This document shows, piece by piece, positions 44,437 to 56,209 of a DNA stretch of 64,000 bases; within the stretch, counting starts at the first letter, position 1, and every line of letters begins with the position of its first letter. The translations under genes and the position numbers were made by a program. The notes under the pieces are model-generated. The model had not been told where the DNA came from, ran no database searches, and saw only the letters and a program-made list of their open reading frames with translations. This DNA is from Macrostomum hystrix (taxonomy: Eukaryota; Platyhelminthes; Macrostomidae), in contig CATNEN010000038.1 of NCBI GenBank assembly GCA_950097015.1, forward strand, positions 2,233,501 to 2,297,500, given 5' to 3'.

Positions 44437-44724
44437 TGATGCCACATGCTTTTCTTTCGCGTAAAACATTTTAAACAAAGGCAATCGTATCAACAAAGAT
44501 TATCAACGAGTGCAACGAAAATATTGTTTAGACCAGATCGTTGAACCAAAAGCTAAAAATAATTTTATTGAAACTTAACAAATGTTTAGCTGTATGCATT
44601 TATGGATAAGCTGACTTATAAGCCGAAAGTATAGAAGTATAGTTTATATTATCCTGTGCATCAGGTAATCAGTAATTGCACTTTATTTTATAGTTTGCAC
44701 TGCCGGTAGTCGACTTTACTGTAG

Positions 44725-45052
44725 GTCGGTTTGGTTGGTTGGTTGGCTGGTTGGTTGGTTGGTTTGGTTGGTTGGTTGGTTGGTTGGTTGGTTGGTTGGT
44801 TGGTTGGTTGGTTGGTTGGTTGGTTGGTTGGTTGGTTGGTTGGTTGGTTGGTTGGTTGGTTGGTTAATTGGTTGGTTGGTTGGTTGGTTGGTTGGTTGGT
44901 TGGTTGGTTGGTTGGTTGGTTGGTTGGTTGGTTGGTTGGTTGGTTGGTTGGTTGGTTGGTTGGTTGGTTGGTTGGTTGGTTGGTTGGTTGGTTGGTTGGT
45001 TGGTTGGTTGGTTGGTTGGTTGGTTGGTTGGTTGGTTGGTTGGTTAATTGGT
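44725..45052. repeat. TTGG tetranucleotide microsatellite, about 80 units
   Basis: About 325 bp of near-perfect (TTGG)n with two TTAATTGG interruptions and a small TTTGG step at the left. On the minus strand it is (CCAA)n and starts about 50 bp past the stop of the small membrane protein, so it should lie in that gene's 3' UTR or just beyond. Confidence 0.95.
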
Positions 45053-45102
45053 ATGCCATGCGCTATCGCCATCAAACACCACCATTAGTTGATCCTGGGC
45101 CG

Positions 45103-45423
45103 TCAATCTATGGCCTCCTCGTCGATTCTTGGCAGTCGCGTGCTCACAGTCAGCTCTGGCCTTGCATGGGAAAATCAATAAGAAAACGATCTCATCAAAA
45201 TTTACATTATATGGGAAGGCTTAAAATTGTAAAACCACAAGCCAGAAAAAACCCCATTGTGATCGTACCTTTTTTCAGACTGCTGTCTGGCTATGAGCAT
45301 GTCGTTCTGAAGTTTGTAACAGAGGAATATGATGACAATGATCAGTATTGTGAGGCCGATCATACTGGTCATGACGCAAGCCGCGACCCAGCTAGCCAGA
45401 TCCCTGTGGTTTGGCCGCGGCAT
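45103..45423 (-). CDS. 70-residue single-pass membrane protein
   Basis: Two exons: 45423-45269 from ATG (the frame is open to 45468, from a GTG) and 45160-45103 (stop TGA). They join in phase 2 across a 108-bp intron with donor AAG/GTACG and acceptor CCCATGCAAG. The protein begins MPRPNHRDLASWVAACV, and the span of about residues 10-35 is a strongly hydrophobic transmembrane helix (GLTILIIVIIFLCYKL). The cytosol-like tail is charged (RQQSEKRPELT, then RIDEEAID). There is no cleavable signal peptide, so it may be a signal-anchored micropeptide. I do not recognise the family. Confidence 0.55.
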
Positions 45424-45594
45424 GGCAGAAGCACTGCTCGGGCACTTTACGATTGAGTGAGTCGACACTTTGATTGAGTCTGGCTTTAAATCTAGTTGGA
45501 GCTGATTGGAGGAATCAGTTTCGTCATTGGATGATGTGGCGGCAGCCAGCCAATTCTTGGTGTCGTTTGAATATTGAGGATTTTATCGAACAGT

Positions 45595-45990
45595 GTCACC
45601 TGTTATCAACAGTAGTGTCACCTGTTATCAACAGTAGTATCACCTGTTATCAACAGTAGTATCACCTGTTATCAACAGTAGTATCACCTGTTATCAACAG
45701 TAGTGTCACCTGTTATCAACAGTAGTGTCACCTGTTATCAACAGTAGTGTCACCTGTTATCAACAGTAGTATCACCTGTTATCAACAGTAGTGTCACCTG
45801 TTATCAACAGTAGTATCACCTGTTATCAACAGTAGTATCACGTGTTATCAACAGTAGTGTCACCTGTTATCAACAGTAGTATCACCTGTTATCAACAGTA
45901 GTATCACGTGTTATCAACAGTAGTGTCACCTGTTATCAACAGTAGTGTCACCTGTTATCAACAGTAGTGTCACGTGTTATCGAACAGTGT
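45595..45990. repeat. 22-bp minisatellite (CACCTGTTATCAACAGTAGT..)n
   Basis: About eighteen units differing mainly at GT/AT after CAGTAGT. It lies 5' of the small membrane-protein gene. Confidence 0.95.
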
Positions 45991-47020
45991 CACCTAAGAG
46001 TATGCATGTCACATAAAAAATCGTCGATTAAAAATAAACATAATTTTTAAGTTATAGACACAAACGAATTTTGTATAAGAGCCGAACAAATTAATAAATT
46101 CGGTTGATGACAAAACACTTTAATACATTTGCTGTCGAAATAGTCAGCGGAAAACTGATCAGCAACTGCTTAATTGTGTTCAGTTCCAGCTGACTTTCTT
46201 AGTTAGTTTCATGTGATCTAAAAAATGTTGTTTTTGATACAATCAATTGCTAAAATGTGCGCGTTTAATCAAAAGGCATGCAATTTTTCTGATGACAAAG
46301 ATTAACAATGAGATTAAGAAAAATGAAGTAGAGTCATAAAGAATAAATACTTGTAGTTTACCCGCTTGCATACTATATTTTATTTACCCAAACCAAAATG
46401 TTAATCAATTTCGTTATAACAATGCGAAAAGTTCTGTCTAGTTCTTAGTTTAAATTTTTAAAGAAATTTTGAGCATTTTGTGTTTTTTTAATTAAAGAGC
46501 TTGAATTGATTATGAGTTGCGCGAAGCGGATTCAACCCCACTCTAATTAGTTGACAAGTTGATTGAGTCCACCAACGGATTGCAATCAATGAAAAATTCA
46601 CTTGTTGGGATGGGAGAAAAATGGATTGGGATTAAGAAAGCTTTTGCATGCTAAGCTAGAAATATTTGAATAACTCTTTAGTTTAATTATTAACGTGAAT
46701 TTCAAAACGAAATAAAAAACTGGGAAATTAAAAATCTGTGAGCAGCGACTCGATCAGATCTGTCCCGATACACATTAACTAGTGAAATAATGTCAATTAA
46801 ATTAAGTCTATATGAGATGACCCATAGCTTCTCTCAACAATAACTCAATAAATTATAACAAATGTCATTTTCGATCAGTATTTGTCACTCATAAATCACT
46901 CCAAGCAAATGACATAATAAATTAACTGAATGAGACGATCTCACACAGAGTGCCACTTCTTGGACTTTTATGCGATGGACTCGAATCGTGCTCACTACTC
47001 ACTCCAGCCAGTCCAGCTGC
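45991..47020. other. intergenic, no gene seen
   Basis: AT-rich sequence between the small membrane-protein gene and the 3' end of the espin-like gene. No repeat or exon was recognised. Confidence 0.4.
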
Positions 47021-50000
47021 TTAGTTGCCGCCCTGCTGAGTCTTCTTCTTCAGGATGATGTTCCGCTTCCACTCGGGCATGCCGGCGAGCCGTTCCGCCT
47101 CCTCGGCCTCGCGCCTGCGCCGCTCCTCGATCGGCATGGCCTCCTCTCGGGCGCGCGCCTGCCGCTGGTCGATGAGCTGCCGCTTCCACTCCGGCACGGC
47201 GCGCTGCCACCGCTCCTGACGCTCCTCCTCCGCCCGGCTGGCCAGGTAGGCGTCCACGGCCTCCCGGTTCTTCCGCTCAATCAGGGCTCGCTTCCACTCA
47301 GGTGTGCCAACAGGTATGGCCGTGTAGCCAGGGACTGAGGCTAGCTCATCTTCCGTTAGTCCATGCTGCTGCTGCTGCTGGTCGATTGAGCTGTCGTCAG
47401 TTGGCATTTCAGGTGATGTTGCAGTTGGATGAGGCTGGTGATCCGATGCGGCTGCGGTGGGAACTAATAAGGTGCCCGAGTTGTCGAGTGCAGTAGAACT
47501 GTCTTCGAAATCTCGATTAATTTTCAGAATCGGTTTAAGCAGCAGACTGGGAGGCGGTGGTGGCAGTTCGTTAGGATCAAATAGATCACAGGAGACTGAC
47601 CCTGATTGGTTGACTCGGTCGGCTGACGGTGTCCTTGGCGCGTCGACTGGCTCTGAAATCGACCGATGGTCGATGATAAAGACGCTATGCTGACTTTCAA
47701 TTTTCATAACTACGAGTATTTGGCTTTCACTGAGAAGAGTGGTAGGTAGAATGGTTGACAGATAAAGTAGATACAGGTAGACAGAAAGGTTAGTAGACAC
47801 GTAGAATAATAATAATAATTGCAGGAGGGCTGTTGGCAATGGCACATCATTTAGTGACACTAGACCCGCAGCCAGCGAGGAGGCAATTCTGCGCATTTCG
47901 CTGACTCCTGAGCACACACGCACACAGATAATGTACACAGGCATACGCTCACACAGGTGTGTACATCTGCCCTGACTTTCTCATCGTCAGGCAATGTACA
48001 TTTCACTGTGCCTTGGAGGTTGGCCCTTAAGGGCGTAAATTGCACGACAAGCCCCCAAGCCTTCTCTCCGCGGCTGCACCCCAAATAAATGTGGCCTCGC
48101 CGTGGAATCGAACTTAGGGACCGTGGTGCGAGAGACAAACGCGATAACCGCTCTGCCACCGACCCCGCTACGTAGACACATAGAAGGTTAGATAGAATTG
48201 TAGACAGGGAGAATGGAAGACAATAGAATGGTAGAATGGTAGATATTACAGGTAGAATGACAGGCTGTTAGAATGGTGTTTACCCTTGGCCTTCCTAAGA
48301 GACACGCCCTGTTGTAGCTGAGCAATAAGCGCGGCTTGGCTGCCACCACAAGCGCTGCGACCGGTGTGGGACAGCGGATTGAGACTGCTGGAGTGCTGCT
48401 GCTGCTGCTGCTGCTGCCTGTGATTCCGACTAGCAGGGCTGAAGGTGTCGCCGGCTGTTATTATTGCTGGCTGGGCCTGGCAGTCAGAGTTTGACCGGGC
48501 AACTGGAAGGCCGAATCAACGATGAGATTGAGAGCGTGCGACCACAAAACAGTAACTGCTGTACAGGACAAGCAGTTGCTAGGCCAGCACACCACAGGAT
48601 GCAACGCCCACCACGCGCCTGACATTGAATAATTAATTAACTACCTCCCCATACACTTCCACATCAGACTGGAGAAGCTTCACCAGGTTAGGAAAGTCTT
48701 TTTGATTATCTTTAGTGACGGCTTGGATCTGAGCTCAGGAGACAGTAAAATCTTAGACCACAGCCTCTACACTTGTGCCTTAGTGCTGCCCGGGTATTGA
48801 TGCATAACAGTTGAATTGGGTACTGGAAACTAGCTAGAGACAAATACTGCGAAGAATGTTTTATTTCAAATTTCAATGTTCGAACTTACTTTTCTTGGTT
48901 GAACTACTCGATGTCGCCTTGGCCACGCCAGACAGAAGACTCTGTTTGAGCATCTGCAGCTGCGACACCACGGAGGCTGCGGCTGACGTCTGCGGTTTCT
49001 GTTGTTGCTGCTGCTGCTGCCAGAAGAAATCACCTTCAGGGGCGAACTGATAGGGAACTGCGTACGTCTGATCCTCGTCCTCTTCATGGTCGATGCTGTT
49101 CACTGACCGTTGCTGCTGCTGCTGCGGAAATTGAGGAGGAGGTGTTGGTACCGGCGGCGGCGGCGGCGTGGGTGGAAGCGGCAGTGGTCGATGCTCGGGC
49201 TTCGATTGAGATTGAAGCTGAGATTGCTTCCGCTGCGGAACAGGTGGAAGAATCAACTGACGCGGCGGCAGCTGCTGCTGCTGCTGCTGCTGCATAGGTT
49301 GGATTATTGTCTGCGGCTGGTTTTGATAAGAGATAGGAACAGGAATTTGCTGCAGGATGAGCTGCTGCTGATGTTGATTGTTCTGGTTTGGTGCTGGCTG
49401 AAGGACAAGCTGCTGCTGCTGCTGGTGCTGGTGCTGCTGCTGCTGTTGCTGCTGCTGCTGCGAAGGTTGCATCTGCTGCTTTGTGCTTGGCTTCTTGGCG
49501 CGTGAGAGCACGTCTTGCTTGTTGAAGAGGTTCAAAATCTCTGACACCGACGGCACAGCAGTCTCAATATCTGAGTCTACGTCGTCAAAATACATAGGTG
49601 GTGGCGGCAGCGGATTGACTTCCGTGTCAGAGTTCTTACCCGTCAGCCGTGTCGATGCGGCTCTTCGAGGGATGCTGGGAGGCGAAGGTCGAGCCGGTGA
49701 CGAAGAGAGAGCAATCGGGCTTTCCGTGGCACCCCGTCTGAGAAAGCTGCTGCAGATCTGCTGCTGCTGCTCTTGAGCCTGTTGCTGTGACAGTAGTATA
49801 GTTGTGGTAGTGGATACTCTAGAAGCCTGGTTTATAATGGTGTCTGTCTGCCAGGCTCTAAACCAAACCTACCTTTGAGCTGGGCTGCAGCTGTGGTTGC
49901 TGCTGCAGTGGCGTCTGTTTCTGACCAGAGAAGGCATCAGCAGCTGGTAGCGGCAGACAGTTTACTGGTCGCAGAGTGGCGTGAGGCGCCTTCACGGCAG

Positions 50001-51013
50001 CTGCCAGCCGGCTGCGGCTCAGAGCAGAGTCGAAACTGGACGACTGAGGTGACTGAGAGAGAGCATCTGAGAATTTCGGGCATATTATTGGTACGTTAGT
50101 GTTAGAGTTAACGTAATTAAATCTGATATTAAATATATTACATTTTACATGAACATATGCAAGAACAAGTCGGCAGTGAGCTGAATGTCAACCATGCAGC
50201 TAAATGGTTTCTCTCTGGATTAACCAGAGAAAAAAGTTCTCACTGGATCAAACTTTGCAATGTTTAGTTATAAATACTCGTATGTCCATGAAAAATGAAC
50301 AGGAAGAAAAATGCTGTAAATAGGACCATCTATTGCATCTTACTGCCAACATAAATTCTTACTGCCTACTTCAAGTAGGCCATTCAGCGCAACGCCATCT
50401 CCATTAAGCCACGGATTAATGATTTCATAGCGACCTCTCACCATAGATGGAGCCAGTCAGATCGGTTGAATTCCCGGCAAGTTTAGCTGACATCATTCTG
50501 ACGGCGTTAGGCCGCTGTCCGTTGGATGCCGGCGTTGGCGATGGTAATGAGAGCAGGCTCTCGTGGCTCCGTAGGACGGCGTCGAGCTCGCTGAGAGAGC
50601 GCAATGCTTCCTCGCTGCAGATGGTTGAACATTTTAGTAATAAATAAAGTTTATACCTTCCCAGTTGACACAATATTTAGGAGGTATTGTGCCAACTTTT
50701 TTGAATTTAGTCCTTGCCTACGACACCCACACGACTTTCCTCCCAGCTACGCCCTGAGAAACTCCAGAGATCTGATGGACCGTGTCGGTGTCCGGGCCCC
50801 ACAGCGATACTGCGTCGGTGCCGTCAGAGACTGCCACTGTCTGCTGAGGCACAGCCGCGGCGAGCGGAAGCCGATGGCGCTGGTTCTCCAGCACCAGCTC
50901 CGTTTGGAGTCGGCTTATATCATGAGCAAATCATCGTTGTACGCAGTCTTACTCTAATTGGTCCAGTGTGTTCGTCTGCAGCTGCTGCCGATTCAGTTCC
51001 CCAGACAGATTCG
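47021..51013 (-). CDS. espin/phostensin-like actin-binding protein, 5' incomplete
   Basis: Seven exons join in phase to give 806 residues: 51013-50953, 50913-50722, 50614-50442, 50066-49873, 49784-48890, 48502-48284 and 47709-47021 (stop). A short helical start (ELNRQQLQTNTLDQLD RLQTELVLEN) looks coiled-coil. The long fifth exon is Gln/Pro-rich with runs of ten or more Gln and poly-Pro. The sixth exon holds a WH2-like actin-binding motif, ALIAQLQQGVSLRKAK. The last holds ELPPPPPSLLLKP and three spaced PEWKR motifs: TPEWKRALIERK, VPEWKRQLIDQR and MPEWKRNIILKK, embedded in an Arg/Glu-rich helix. Such W-K-R motifs occur in espin's actin-bundling module, forked and phostensin. The likely role is actin bundling or capping at filament ends. 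Upstream exons, possibly ankyrin repeats as in espins, were not found. Confidence 0.65.
47807..48168 (-). mobile_element. SINE family A, full-length copy in espin-like intron
   Basis: Minus-strand copy whose head GGTGGCAGAGCGGTTATCGC is identical over 20 bp to the copy at 17518. The tail is ATT-rich at about 47807. One of the youngest-looking copies in the window, in the last intron of the host. Confidence 0.8.
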
Positions 51014-52585
51014 CTGACGAATAAAAAGCACTTTGAATTCTTAAAGCAAACGCCATTTTCTTTTTTTCTCCTTTGTCGTGTGTGTAATCTTTGTGTACCT
51101 AATAGTATAGAAAGACTTCAACAGTCAGGAAAATACCGCAGACTTCTCCATGAAGAAGAGATTTGGCTCAGCAACATATGGGAATGTCCTCGTATTTTAA
51201 AGGGCCACTGAAGACGCCCACTTTTTCTGATTGGACGGGAATCAGTCGAGAAAATTTCTTTTGTCTGCCTGGATTTCACAACTAAACCTTTGACAACTCG
51301 GATAAATAAATGGCTGTTTTGACTCCTCGCAACTTTTTAGGAACCGGTCCTACGTTTCATTTCTCTGAAGAATTAAAGAGAGAAACTATGTGCTGATATT
51401 TCCCACGAAATGAAAGTTCATGTACAGTAAGTAGAAAGACCATGTTATGTCCCCCTGGGGAAGCACCACTACGCGAAAGCTCCCAAACCGAATGAACAAT
51501 GTTCGTGAAAGTTTACCATGTGGATCCAAATTTGACACCCTTTACGATGGAAACTACGTAACTACATTTTCTTCCTCCAAGAAGAAGTCATTTTTCCGTC
51601 TCCGTCCTTTCTGCAGAGTGTGGAAAGCGAATGTCCAGTCAGTGACTCACCGTAATCCCCAGATTATTCCAGATCCCCTCAGGGACTGCAGTGGGGACAG
51701 TCATTGTTTACTAAAGTTTACAGCACAGTCAGAGATCGCACACTCAGATGGTCTGGCGTGTTGCGTCACTTCCCGTGTGTACACTGGGAAGACGTGGGTG
51801 CGTCCCCGACTTTTTGAATTTGTCGTTGCGTGTTCAAAAACACTCACAAATTTATTTTCTCTTAGGATCACTTTTTGCAATTATTTCGTGAGGTCTTCTG
51901 TTTTTTCCTAAGATTCTCTTGCTGTGACTCTTTTTAAAAGTCTCTTTTTCTTAATCCCTCTTTCTCACACTCTTTCTCACACACTCCTTGTCACATTCTT
52001 TCTGTCACTCTTTCTCTCAACTCTTTCTCTCATCTTTCTCACACCCTTTTCTCCTATTCTGTTTATCAGTCTCTCATACTCCCTGACACACTATTTTTTT
52101 GAGTATTTCAATTCTACAAATAACAATTTGCTGCACATTGAAGCTAACTTTTCACTTCTGAAAGCTAGCATCTATCTGTATTGCTTATCACATCCTTCTA
52201 GAAGTGCTTTTCAAAAGCCAATGAAGTTCGCTATGGAAATGAGTGAAACAAGTCACACAGGCAAGCAACTATACTAGAGGCAAACAGCTGGTCTTACAGA
52301 AACAGATAAGTGCCAGTTCTGTTTCTGCACTGCTTTAAGCGCCTGATAAGGACTAAACCAGTGGCTACAGAAATTTCCCCAATCCTGCTTTCCGCTAACG
52401 AAACGATGGTGACGCGACTGTTTGCACTGAGTGTGTACCCTTTTTGCCACATCGCCCCATCTGAAACTCGTTTTTAGTCTCTCTTCTTTACCACCGTAAC
52501 CAAGAAAATATAAACAAATCTGAATCCACACTGACCTCATTCAAACTCAATGCTTTTACAGTAATGTGTCTTCATATACTTCAGA
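51014..52585. other. no exon identified; possible 5' part of espin-like gene
   Basis: The first exons of the minus-strand espin-like gene should lie to this side but none could be phased. A CT-rich CTCTTTCTCACA-type tract is at about 51935-52090. Confidence 0.35.
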
Positions 52586-52589
52586 ATCT

Positions 52590-52892
52590 ACTTCGCACTC
52601 CCTATCTACTTCCCACTCCATATCTACTTCCCACACCCCATCTACTTTCCACTCCCAATCTACTTCCCCACTCCCTATCTACTTCCCACACCCAATCTAC
52701 TTCCCACTCCCTATCTATTTCCCACTCCCTATCTACTTCGCACTCCCTATCTACTTCGCACTCCCTATCTACTTCCCACACCCCATTTACTTCCCACTCC
52801 CTATCTACTTCCCACTCCCTATCTACTTCCCCACTCCCTATCTACTTCCCACACCCAATATACTTCCCCACTCCCTATCTATATTTAGGATC
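52590..52892. repeat. 18-bp minisatellite (CTATCTACTTCCCACTCC)n
   Basis: About sixteen pyrimidine-rich units with small indels that shift the frame (CACACCC, CCCCACTCC). Confidence 0.9.
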
Positions 52893-53019
52893 TTAATAAA
52901 ATTTTATTTTTTTTTAATTCGAAGAACTCTACTGAAAGTAGAAACTAAGGAAAAATGTAAGCGTGAAAAAGACAGAAAATTTCCTTTTAAAATACGCCAA
53001 ATTAGGCGGTTGCTGGGTT

Positions 53020-53785
53020 TCGGGTGCTGGGTTTGGGTTGCTGGGTTTGGGGTGCTGGGTATGGGGTGCTGGGTATGGGGTGCTGGGTATGGGGTGCTGG
53101 GTATGGGGTGCTGGGTATGGGGTGATCGTTTTAGGGTGATGGGTTTGGGGTGCTGGGTATGGGGTGCTGGGTATGGGGTGCTGGGTATGGGGTGCTGTGT
53201 ATGGGGTGATGGGTTTGGGGTGCTGGGTATAGGGTGCTGGGTTTGGGGTGCTGGGTTTGGGGTGCTGGGTTTGGGGTGATGGGTTTGGGGTGCTGGGTAT
53301 GGGGTGATGGGTTTGGGGTGATGGGCTTGGGGTGCTGGGTTTGGGGTGCTGGGTATGGGGTGATGGGTTTGGGGTGAAGGGTTTGGGGTGATGGGTTTAG
53401 GGTGAAGGGTTTGGGGTGATGGGTTTGGGGTGAAGGGTTTGGGGTGCTGGGTATGGGGTGAAGGGTTTGGGGTGAAGGGTTTGGGGTGAAGGGTTTGGGG
53501 TGCTGGGTATGGGGTGATGGGTTTGGGGTGAAGGGTTTGGGGTGATGGGTTTAGGGTGAAGGGTTTGGGGTGCTGGGTATGGGGTGAAGGGTTTGGGGTG
53601 ATGGGTTTGGGGTGCTGGGTTTGGGGTGCTGGGTTTGGGGTGCTGGGTTTGGGGTGCTGGGTATGGGGTGATGGGTATGGGGTGATGGGTATGGGGTGAT
53701 GGGTATGGGGTGCTGGGTATGGGGTGATGGGTATGGGGTGAAGGGTTTGGGGTGAAGGGTTTGGGGTGATGGGTTTGGTGTGCTG
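53020..53785. repeat. 14-bp G-rich minisatellite (GGGTTTGGGGTGCT)n
   Basis: About fifty-five units with GCT, GAT or GAA as the variable triplet and TTT or TAT in the spacer. Each unit has one GGG and one GGGG run on the plus strand, so any two adjacent units meet the usual G-quadruplex pattern. Confidence 0.95.
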
Positions 53786-54590
53786 TTTTAAGGTGCTTAA
53801 AATTTGAAGGCTTTTAAGAGTTACTGATTCTGCATTGACTTTTTATAGCAGTGAATCCGTTTAAACCTTCTCCTTTTACCATAGTTCACGATAATTTTCA
53901 TTTCTTTAAGTTACTACTGTATGCAATTACTCATCATAGCTAGTTAACTTCAATGCGATAAGAATCGAATATACTTGTATATGCAAATTCATGTACTTTC
54001 AGAGCCCTGACAGCAATGGCAACGCTGACAGAGTTGATCGCCAGTTGCGGAAGTGCTCAATTTAAATCGACTCTAAAAGCTCGCGAATAAAGGGATCAGG
54101 AGGTCAAATCTACCGGGAAAAGGGAATCAGAGCTTTAGGAAGGCCGTGCGAGCTAAGAGACACACGGGCTCTGTAAGACAGACAGCTACTGCCGCAATAT
54201 CCTATAATTGGGTCAGCCAGTCAGTCAGGCAAATCGCTTTGCTAACAGAAAATTGATACCAAAAATGAACCTGGCCGAATGCTGCTGGTGCAATTTCACC
54301 AGATTGCTTGTAGGTCTGTAGACCTTGCCTATACTGCTTGCAGACTGAATGCAACCTGCAGGCATTGCTTAGTGTACATGTGGATACAACCCACAGGTAG
54401 AAATCCCTCACCCAGACAACTGGGATAAAAACAAAGCCAGACAGGACGGAGCTAGATTATCCTTTTAGTTAATGTTTCATAGTTTCTTCCCATTTCGCGT
54501 AACTCGCATTAGTGCAGTTATCAGTTTGCACTTTCGTCTGACTGAAGCTAGCTTATAAATTGAGAGCTGCAAAATTGATCTGATGAATAA
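53786..54590. other. spacer between two minisatellites, no gene seen
   Basis: Unique sequence. Minus-strand Cys-containing frame 54202-54411 has no supporting splice or family signal. Confidence 0.35.
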
Positions 54591-54592
54591 TG

Positions 54593-54980
54593 GGAGAGAA
54601 GGGGAGAGAAGGGGAGAGAAGGGGAGAGAAGGGGAGAGAAGGGTAGAGAAGGGGATAGAAGGGTAGAGAAGGGGAGAGAAGGGTAGAGAAGGGGAGAGAA
54701 TGGGAGAGAAGGGGAGAGAAGGGGAGAGAAGGGGAGAGAAGGGTAGAGAAGGGGAGAGAAGGGGAGAGAAGGGTAGAGAAGGGGAGAGAAGGGGAGAGAA
54801 GGGGAGAGAAGGGGAGAGAAGGGGAGAGAAGGGGAGAGAAGGGGAGAGAAGGGTAGAGAAGGGGAGAGAATGGGAGAGAAGGGGATAGAAGGGGAGAGAA
54901 GGGGAGAGAAGGGGAGAGAAGGGGAGAGAAGGGGAGAGAATGGGAGAGAAGGGTAGAGAAGGGGAGAGAAGGGGAGAGGT
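54593..54980. repeat. 10-bp purine minisatellite (GGGGAGAGAA)n
   Basis: About thirty-nine units with occasional GGGTAGAGAA and TGGGAGAGAA variants. Same type of unit as the array at the window start, but a different sequence. Confidence 0.95.
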
Positions 54981-55940
54981 GGAAAGATGGAAGAGATGGA
55001 AGGAGAGATAAGAGAGAAGGGATTAGGGAAGAAAAAAAGAAACAGGTTAATAGAAGGAGGAGAGAAGTAGCGAAGGAAGGTGGGAAGTGTAGGGTAATAC
55101 TTTTCGGAGTTCAATGGGAGAAACAAGAAAAATGTAATAGGCCTAACATTTAGCAATGATCTCACCTGGATCGCAATCAGCTGAAAATGTGAGTCGATTC
55201 ACAAGACCAATTTAAACAGGCGCTAACGTATTGCTCTGCGACTGTTCTCAAGCCTGAGCAGAGCCAAGTTAACAGTTACGCAACTAGTCTTATCTCTCCC
55301 CTTCTCTGCCTGTCTGTCTGTCTATTCAGCAGAACTGACTGTAAAGCCAAGAATGATTGCGCACGCTAGCCGGTATTTCATTTTCCTATATCCATGAATT
55401 CTAACCCTCCAGCCACTCCCCAACCTCCCAAAACACGAAGCATTTGCGCGGGAGCAATGGGGAAAAGTGAACGTACACTTCGGAAACCACCCCAATGGCT
55501 GATCACGCAGACTGAACAGCTGGTTGGGGGACCTCAGGGGTGGCTGGCGAACGGGCGAGATGAGTCACTGGAGAGGGGACAGTTAGAGGATATCTTCTAG
55601 GATACGAACAATCAGGATTTCATTTGCAGGGAATGAGTTAGTATTTGAAAACGAAAGAAAACGAGTGAAATTAATATTTGAAGTTAATAGAAGATAACAA
55701 ATTTATTTAAATGGCAGATTTTCTCAAGATTTTCAAGACGAATTCTAGTAGAACGTATATTTATATAAATATTTGGATTCAAAGGGTGAATAAAGAAGAG
55801 ATCAAAACTCACAATTGACTACTTTTAGACATCATGACTGCATTTTAGACTACGATAATAGCCTTCAATACAAGAAAATTTTTTTTGAATTATTAAATTT
55901 TTTTAAAAGGTTCCAATTAACTTTTTCATTGCTTCTCTTG
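54981..55940. other. spacer, no gene seen
   Basis: A CTGT microsatellite at about 55308-55325 and otherwise unique sequence. A 68-residue plus-strand ORF at 55394 lacks any recognisable support. Confidence 0.35.
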
Positions 55941-55944
55941 AGGG

Positions 55945-56150
55945 TATTTTTAGGGATGTCAGATGACCCTCGAAGAATCGTTGGGGGTCAGGAGGGATGT
56001 CAGATGACCCCCGAAGAATCTTTGGGGGTCAGGAGGGATGTCAGATGACCCCCGAAGAATCGTTGGGAGTCGGAAGGGATGTCCAATGACTCCAGAAGAA
56101 GAATCGTAGGGTCAGGAGGGATGTCAGATGACCCCTGAAGAATCATGGAG
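55945..56150. repeat. about 41-bp tandem repeat 3' of the lectin-like gene
   Basis: About five units of GGGATGTCAGATGACCCCCG followed by AAGAATCGTTGGGGGTCAGGA. It contains TGACCCCCGAAGAATC with self-complementary GGGGTCA, so each unit can form a hairpin. Confidence 0.85.
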
Positions 56151-56209
56151 GCTCGGGGTGGCAGGGTCATCCGGTTCATCAGAGGGTTGATCAAGTCCTG
56201 GCAGAGTCC

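Noticed and set aside
44688-45456. PTNQ-repeat and WLVG-repeat ORFs
   Set aside because: Translation of the TTGG microsatellite. The real coding signal on the minus strand is the small two-exon gene beside it.
49110-49505. Plus-strand Leu/Arg-rich ORF
   Set aside because: It is the complement of the Gln/Pro-rich exon of the espin-like gene.
51447-51911. 154-residue plus-strand ORF
   Set aside because: No family resemblance, no splice context, and composition like the surrounding non-coding DNA.
54548-55165. 205-residue Ser/Pro/Leu/Phe ORF
   Set aside because: Mostly the complement of the 10-bp purine repeat, without independent coding signal.
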